From Candidatus Bathyarchaeota archaeon (GTDB lineage Archaea; Thermoproteota; Bathyarchaeia; 40CM-2-53-6), in NCBI GenBank assembly GCA_005884605.1, contig VBBE01000061.1, positions 1 through 8,567 of the forward strand: a stretch of 8,567 nt of DNA. The letters run 5' to 3'. Made by a program: the position numbers and the translations under genes. Position 1 is the first letter of the stretch, and every line of letters starts with the position of its first letter. Below are positions 5,132-8,567 of the stretch, piece after piece. The notes beneath the pieces are model-generated. The model searched no databases, was not told the origin of the DNA, and worked only from the letters and a program-made list of their open reading frames with translations.

Positions 5132-6418
5132 TTGTTCCAGCGCATAAGTTCCATCTTCGAAGACTACAAGGGCATACCGCATGAAGCCAATCTCCTGATC
5201 TATTCGAGCTTCTTCACTTGGGCGGCAGCAGGATTACTGTTCATCTCCTTACAGGTCTTTCTTGTACTCGAAGGCGTCTCGTTCGCTACCAGCAGCCTCA
5301 TTCTAGGAACATTCGGGATCGTCAGCGCCTCCTCCACCCTTGTATTTGGTGGCCTTGCAGATCGTTATGGCAAGAAGAGGCTGGTCGTCATTGGAGGAAT
5401 ACTGGGAAGCTTAGCGCTAGCCATCTTTGCGGTCGACTCGAATATCTCTCACTTGTTCGGAGCAGCCGTTCTAGCCGGACTTTCCGAGGCCATGTACGCC
5501 TCGTCCTGGAGCGCCATGCTAGCTGACAAAGCAGGAAACCTGAAGCGGACAAGTGCCTTCGGCCTCTCATTCTTCGTAGCCACGATTGCCTCTGCTCTAG
5601 GAGGCTTCAGCACTAGTCTTCTTGACCTACTGAAATCAGTTTACCAAGTTGACCTCGTTACTGGCAATCGGTATTTGTTCATCAGTGTCGCTGCCATCAG
5701 TCTCATCGGTCCGATGATCGTCTACCTCAGGGTCTCCGAGTCTAGGCTAGAAACGAACCAAGAATCTGGATTTCACATTCTTCCGAGAAAGAGTCGTGGT
5801 ATAGTTTTTCGATACGCTGCCTACGGGATTGTAATTGCTCTAGGCGCTGGCATGGTAATTCCCCTTATTCCAGGTTGGGCGTTTCTCAAGTATGGTCTAG
5901 CAAACGACGTTACTGGGCCGATCTTCGGCGGCATCAACAGCCTTGTGATGGGATTCGCCAACCTTGCAACTCCCCGGCTTGCCCGGAGATTCGGAACTGT
6001 TCGGACAATCGTGCTAACGCAAGGAACGTCTACGGTGTTTCTTTTCTCGATTCCGTTCTCGCCCAACTTCAGCGCTGCCTCCTCGATCTACATCGTCAGA
6101 AGCATGCTGATGATGATGTCGAACCCCGCTCAGAACTCTCTTTTGATGGGTTTGGTTCCAGCCGAAGAGCGATCTGTAGCTTCTGCCATCGTGGCTTCTC
6201 TCTGGAGGCTGCCCAACTCGTTCAGCACCGGCATCGGGGGCTACATCATGGGTCTAGCAACGAGTCCCAGCAGCATCTACCTAGTCATACCGTTCATGAT
6301 TTGCACGGCACTCTACCTGAGTGCGATCACGTACTTCTGGCGTTCATTCAAAGACGTCAAACTACCCGAGGAACAGGTTCTGGCACCGATCGCAGAGGTT
6401 GTTCCTGCCACAACTTAA
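5132..6418 (+). CDS. Major facilitator superfamily transporter
   Basis: 428 residues with about twelve hydrophobic segments, the usual MFS size. The loop between helices 2 and 3 has the signature GGLADRYGKKR (73-83), the MFS motif A (G-x-x-x-D-R-x-G-R/K-R/K). The halves are separated by a polar stretch around 205-228 (SESRLETNQESGFHILPRKS), and the second half has a degenerate motif A-like LARRFGTVR after FANLATP. The protein would sit in the cytoplasmic membrane and move a small solute by proton coupling or facilitated diffusion. The substrate is unknown; drug-efflux-type proteins share this layout. TTG 5132 is the start: an in-frame TAG lies at 5096-5098 and no other start codon falls between. 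It lies 66 bases after the methyltransferase on the same strand, so read-through is possible, but a direct repeat in the gap suggests its own control. Confidence 0.88.
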   Translation: MFQRISSIFEDYKGIPHEANLLIYSSFFTWAAAGLLFISLQVFLVLEGVSFATSSLILGTFGIVSASSTLVFGGLADRYGKKRLVVIGGILGSLALAIFAVDSNISHLFGAAVLAGLSEAMYASSWSAMLADKAGNLKRTSAFGLSFFVATIASALGGFSTSLLDLLKSVYQVDLVTGNRYLFISVAAISLIGPMIVYLRVSESRLETNQESGFHILPRKSRGIVFRYAAYGIVIALGAGMVIPLIPGWAFLKYGLANDVTGPIFGGINSLVMGFANLATPRLARRFGTVRTIVLTQGTSTVFLFSIPFSPNFSAASSIYIVRSMLMMMSNPAQNSLLMGLVPAEERSVASAIVASLWRLPNSFSTGIGGYIMGLATSPSSIYLVIPFMICTALYLSAITYFWRSFKDVKLPEEQVLAPIAEVVPATT

Positions 6419-6593
6419 CGCAACATTCAGGACCGCCCGAGCAAGCCCTAATCACAATTCTCAGGCTTCCTTCGATACTTCGACCTAGACTCAGAAGTTA
6501 CGACCCACTTTAGTCGCTGACAGAACTATCCTCGCTCATTATCGACGCTTATGGAGAAGACGCGCCACGCGATACTCAAGAATCAGCCAGTGC
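6419..6593. other. Intergenic gap between transporter and surface-protein gene
   Basis: 175 bases with no convincing gene. The plus-strand frame of the surface protein is open from about 6489 to 6593 but has no ATG, GTG or TTG. An ATG at 6551 is in another frame and reads MEKTRHAILKNQ, which would make a good positively charged n-region if a one-base shift joined it to the signal peptide. Weak AT-rich points (CATTATCG near 6537) could be promoter elements. Confidence 0.4.
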
Positions 6594-8123
6594 ATGCTTC
6601 TGCTTGCGCTCGCCGTCTTTGTCCCTCTTCTATCGATCAACATGGTTCCAATGGTTCATGCTGACCCTCCATTTTCTCTGAACTCCGTTCCGGCCGCAAC
6701 GTCAGAGGGAAACACCGTCAGCCTTGTCCTATCTGCAAATAGTGCCGTCCCCAACACCCAATACAGATTCAGGTTCTCAGTGATCGATCCCGCAGGGAAG
6801 ACCGCTCAAACTCTGGCGAACTATACGACCGCACCAGGCCAGGACAAGTTTACCCTGATAGTTGTCTACCCAAGTCCTTCATTCCAGGGATCGAACACCC
6901 TAGTAGGCCAATACAACGCCAAAGTCGATGAACTATGGCCCACCGCAGCGCCAAGCATAGCTGGGACCTCTTTCATACTCACCATCACGGACAGTTCCTC
7001 GTATCAGAGAACGCAAATTGTGCTCATACAGGCAAGCGGATATAGCGCGTCAGAAAGTGTTACAGTAACCATTAGGACGCAGACAACTTCAACCCTCGTC
7101 TTCTCCCAAAATGTACCAGCCACCGGCACGGGGATCGTGGCGACAAGTTGGAAGACCCCGAGAAACGCGACAATAGACTCTTACGTAGTTACCTTGACCG
7201 GGACCAGCACTGTCAAGACTCCGGCTGATTCGCAACCTTTCTCGCTGGGACCTGCGATCATGATCGTTAGCTCGATAACGTCCGTTAAATCAGTCTACCA
7301 GAGGACCGAGACGATGAGTTTCTTCTTCCAGCCCACCTATCCAGATAGATCCAATCCCTCTACAGGAGTCGCTCTTCTGAGCCTAGCTGGGTCCGGTGGT
7401 AACAGCGTCACTCTGACGGCAACATACGATAGTACATCTCAGACTTTCGATGCGTCTTACCAGACTTCGCTGGATAATCAGACCGGGACATGGGCCGCAA
7501 GCTTGGGGGGACATGCCTACAGCGATGCTTACGGGAACAATGGTCCGGGAGCAACAGTCACCACCAACCCGCTGCTAACAACTATCCCTCTAACTGTCAC
7601 TGTAGCCACCAACTCTACTATCGCTGTGGGTCAACAGCTTAGGTTCAATGCGAACATCACGTATCCTGATGGAACTGTTTTCCAGCCGGGAACTGTGAAA
7701 GCCTACTTACTTTACAGCGGGACGCCCACTATCAACAATACTGTTCCGGTTGTCTTCGACACATCCCTGAGATTATGGATCGGAACCTATGCAATACTAC
7801 CTTCAGACACTGGTGGGCTCTGGTCCCTGGTCGTCACGGCATCCGACTCCCCGACGCCTCCCAACACAGGCTCTGCTACTAGAGCTATCACAGTTCAGAA
7901 TACGACTGGTGGGAATGCATCTTTCCCCCTCTATTACTTCGGGATAATCGCCGCGCTTGTAGCCCTCCTATTGGTCACCATATTCTTCGCGTTCAGACGA
8001 CGCAAAGTGACACATGCGAGGTTGAAAATTGACCTGGACGCTGTGAGGTCGGAAGCTGGACGAATAGAGAATACCGATTTCTTCAAGTCTGTCAAGGATC
8101 AGGTAGCGAAGGAAAAAGGATGA
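6594..8123 (+). CDS. Secreted, membrane-anchored surface protein with repeated beta-sandwich-like domains
   Basis: 509 residues. A hydrophobic signal segment, LLLALAVFVPLLSINMVPMVHA, ends at a likely signal-peptidase site after Ala23. The body (24-440) is rich in Ser, Thr, Val and Gly with alternating hydrophobics, as in Ig-like beta domains. Two blocks match each other: 280-301 (DSTSQTFDASYQTSLDNQTGTW region) and 389-410 (DTSLRLWIGTYAILPSDTGGLW region), each preceded by a TYPD motif (248-251, 356-359). At least eight N-x-S/T sequons occur (for example N77, N191, N295, N340, N354, N382). One membrane helix (444-467) is followed by RRR and a 39-residue charged cytoplasmic tail. It is probably glycosylated and exposed on the cell surface, as a cell-envelope, adhesion or binding protein; no ligand can be inferred. 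ATG 6594 leaves the signal peptide with no positive n-region, although the frame stays open upstream and encodes LWRRRATRYSRISQC with no normal start codon. Confidence 0.8.
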   Translation: MLLLALAVFVPLLSINMVPMVHADPPFSLNSVPAATSEGNTVSLVLSANSAVPNTQYRFRFSVIDPAGKTAQTLANYTTAPGQDKFTLIVVYPSPSFQGSNTLVGQYNAKVDELWPTAAPSIAGTSFILTITDSSSYQRTQIVLIQASGYSASESVTVTIRTQTTSTLVFSQNVPATGTGIVATSWKTPRNATIDSYVVTLTGTSTVKTPADSQPFSLGPAIMIVSSITSVKSVYQRTETMSFFFQPTYPDRSNPSTGVALLSLAGSGGNSVTLTATYDSTSQTFDASYQTSLDNQTGTWAASLGGHAYSDAYGNNGPGATVTTNPLLTTIPLTVTVATNSTIAVGQQLRFNANITYPDGTVFQPGTVKAYLLYSGTPTINNTVPVVFDTSLRLWIGTYAILPSDTGGLWSLVVTASDSPTPPNTGSATRAITVQNTTGGNASFPLYYFGIIAALVALLLVTIFFAFRRRKVTHARLKIDLDAVRSEAGRIENTDFFKSVKDQVAKEKG

Positions 8124-8125
8124 CA

Positions 8126-8163
8126 AGTGAAAGAGCCAGGCATTTCACTCACTTCTAGAAGTG
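8126..8163 (+). terminator. Two palindromes directly after the surface-protein stop
   Basis: AGTGAAA (8126-8132) and TTTCACT (8143-8149) can form a seven-base-pair stem around a ten-base loop, starting two bases after the stop codon. Immediately next is the perfect 14-base palindrome CACTTCTAGAAGTG (8150-8163). AGTGA and TCACT elements recur, so alternative pairings exist. No T-run follows directly. It could be a 3' stability or processing structure, or a protein site; terminator is a cautious label. Confidence 0.4.
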
Positions 8164-8245
8164 GATTCGCCCATTTCAAGCCCTGATCTCGAATCTGGAA
8201 CATGCCCCGATTCTCGCCCCTGGAATCGTTCGGGAACTGGCCTAG

Positions 8246-8268
8246 ATTTCCCGTTATTTTCCCTTTTC
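8246..8268 (+). terminator. T-rich tract, possible archaeal terminator
   Basis: TTTCCCGTTATTTTCCCTTTT lies about 125 bases after the surface-protein stop in a convergent intergenic region. T-rich non-template tracts end transcription in archaea without a hairpin, which fits here, but only composition supports it. Confidence 0.35.
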
Positions 8269-8325
8269 ATCCAAGCCCGGATCGTGCCCTGAACCGCAAG
8301 ATTCGCCGATTATCCGTGCCAGACA

Positions 8326-8345
8326 GAAAATTTTCTCTAGAAAAT
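8326..8345. repeat. AT-rich nested palindromes
   Basis: GAAAATTTTC (8326-8335) is a perfect ten-base palindrome, and ATTTTC...GAAAAT (8330-8345, loop TCTA) is a second one sharing an arm. On the minus strand the T/A runs lie about 80 bases past the stop of the gene at the right edge and could help end its transcript. Confidence 0.35.
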
Positions 8346-8401
8346 AGGGTAGGGGGTATAGCACAGAGTCTCTCGCGACACAAGAACGGTTTCCCTCTGG
8401 A

Positions 8402-8415
8402 GGGCTCAAGAGCCC
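8402..8415 (-). terminator. Perfect GC-rich hairpin just past the right-edge gene's stop
   Basis: GGGCTC-AA-GAGCCC; on the minus strand GGGCTCTTGAGCCC begins five bases after the TGA of the truncated right-edge gene. The neighbouring CCCTC-TG-GAGGG (8393-8404) overlaps one arm and offers an alternative fold. No U-run follows at once, so it may stabilise the 3' end rather than terminate. Confidence 0.4.
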
Positions 8416-8420
8416 GCGGT

Positions 8421-8567
8421 TCAGGGTAGTATTCCGCCGATCTTCGCCAAGGTCACGAGTCCAGGCTTCTTCTCGAAGATCCCGGCAGTAATCTCCAACG
8501 CTTTCTTCTGCAGCTTCTTGTCCTTGTTCAACTTCCGAAGCGCTCTCCTGTTCAGCCGTTTTATCAG
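8421..8567 (-). CDS. Unidentified basic protein, C-terminal 48 residues (cut by window edge)
   Basis: From the right edge the minus strand reads LIKRLNRRALRKLNKDKKL, then QKKALEITAGIFEKKPGLVTLAKIGGILP and a TGA at 8423-8421. The segment is lysine/arginine rich with leucines spaced as in an amphipathic helix, then a short hydrophobic end. This frame is preferred over the other open minus frame, which reads an acidic, low-complexity sequence. I do not recognise a family. It converges on the surface-protein gene across about 300 palindrome-rich bases. Confidence 0.6.
   Translation of the reverse strand: MIKRLNRRALRKLNKDKKLQKKALEITAGIFEKKPGLVTLAKIGGILP

Larger units (their letters stand above)
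8124..8420. other. Convergent intergenic region rich in palindromes
   Basis: 297 bases between two convergent stops. It holds the palindromes and T-rich tract listed separately, plus CGATTC/GAATCG around 8209-8229. A plus-strand frame at 8202-8429 reads Pro/Arg/Ser-rich sequence with no family resemblance and looks non-coding. No tRNA-like cloverleaf or box C/D pair was found by eye. Confidence 0.5.

Noticed and set aside
5875..6513. 212-codon frame inside the transporter gene
   Set aside because: It is rich in Arg, Cys, His and Gln, as expected of an out-of-frame reading of a real membrane-protein gene.
8202..8429. Plus-strand frame of 75 codons after the surface protein
   Set aside because: Pro/Arg/Ser-rich with no domain, spans several palindromes and overlaps the end of the opposite gene.

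Overview
The window most likely comes from an archaeon, probably a Thermoproteota/TACK member of the Thaumarchaeota-Bathyarchaeia kind. The evidence is indirect. There is a two-gene archaeal-style LeuC/LeuD (HacA/HacB) pair. Five of the ten gene starts favoured here are TTG or GTG. AT-rich TATA-like patches sit about 25-35 bases before several starts where no Shine-Dalgarno is visible. There is a small membrane protein with a CxxC...H...HPE zinc-finger-like segment, and a secreted beta-rich surface protein held by one C-terminal membrane helix. No tRNA, rRNA, CRISPR array, transposase or integrase was seen.

Left part (1-900), minus strand: the N-terminal half of a GNAT acetyltransferase resembling spermidine/spermine acetyltransferase runs off the left edge. 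Upstream of it lie two overlapping frames that together look like one four-helix membrane protein with a zinc-finger-like loop, split by a frameshift at a run of six A. A near-symmetrical TATA-like patch at 901-908 lies between this gene and the divergent aconitase-family operon.

Metabolic block (938-3389): a large and a small subunit of a 3-isopropylmalate dehydratase/homoaconitase-type hydro-lyase, joined by an ATGA overlap. The large subunit lacks one of the three cysteines that normally hold the [4Fe-4S] cluster (Ser in the GSCTNGR motif) and has other unusual residues near the active site. Its reaction cannot be assumed from the family. A convergent isochorismatase-like cysteine hydrolase follows tail to tail.

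Defence-like block (3454-5065): a small protein with a PD-(D/E)XK nuclease signature is followed by a beta-class DNA methyltransferase with TSPPY and DPFAGSGTT motifs. Side by side on one strand, they make a plausible uncharacterised type II restriction-modification-like pair. The nuclease promoter region faces the hydrolase gene across a hairpin that shows an AGGAGG in its loop on the minus strand.

Right part (5132-8567): a 12-helix MFS transporter preceded by a 9-base direct repeat; a 509-residue surface protein with at least two related beta domains, a membrane anchor and a charged cytoplasmic tail; a convergent intergenic stretch of about 300 bases rich in palindromes; and the basic C-terminus of an unidentified minus-strand gene cut by the right edge.
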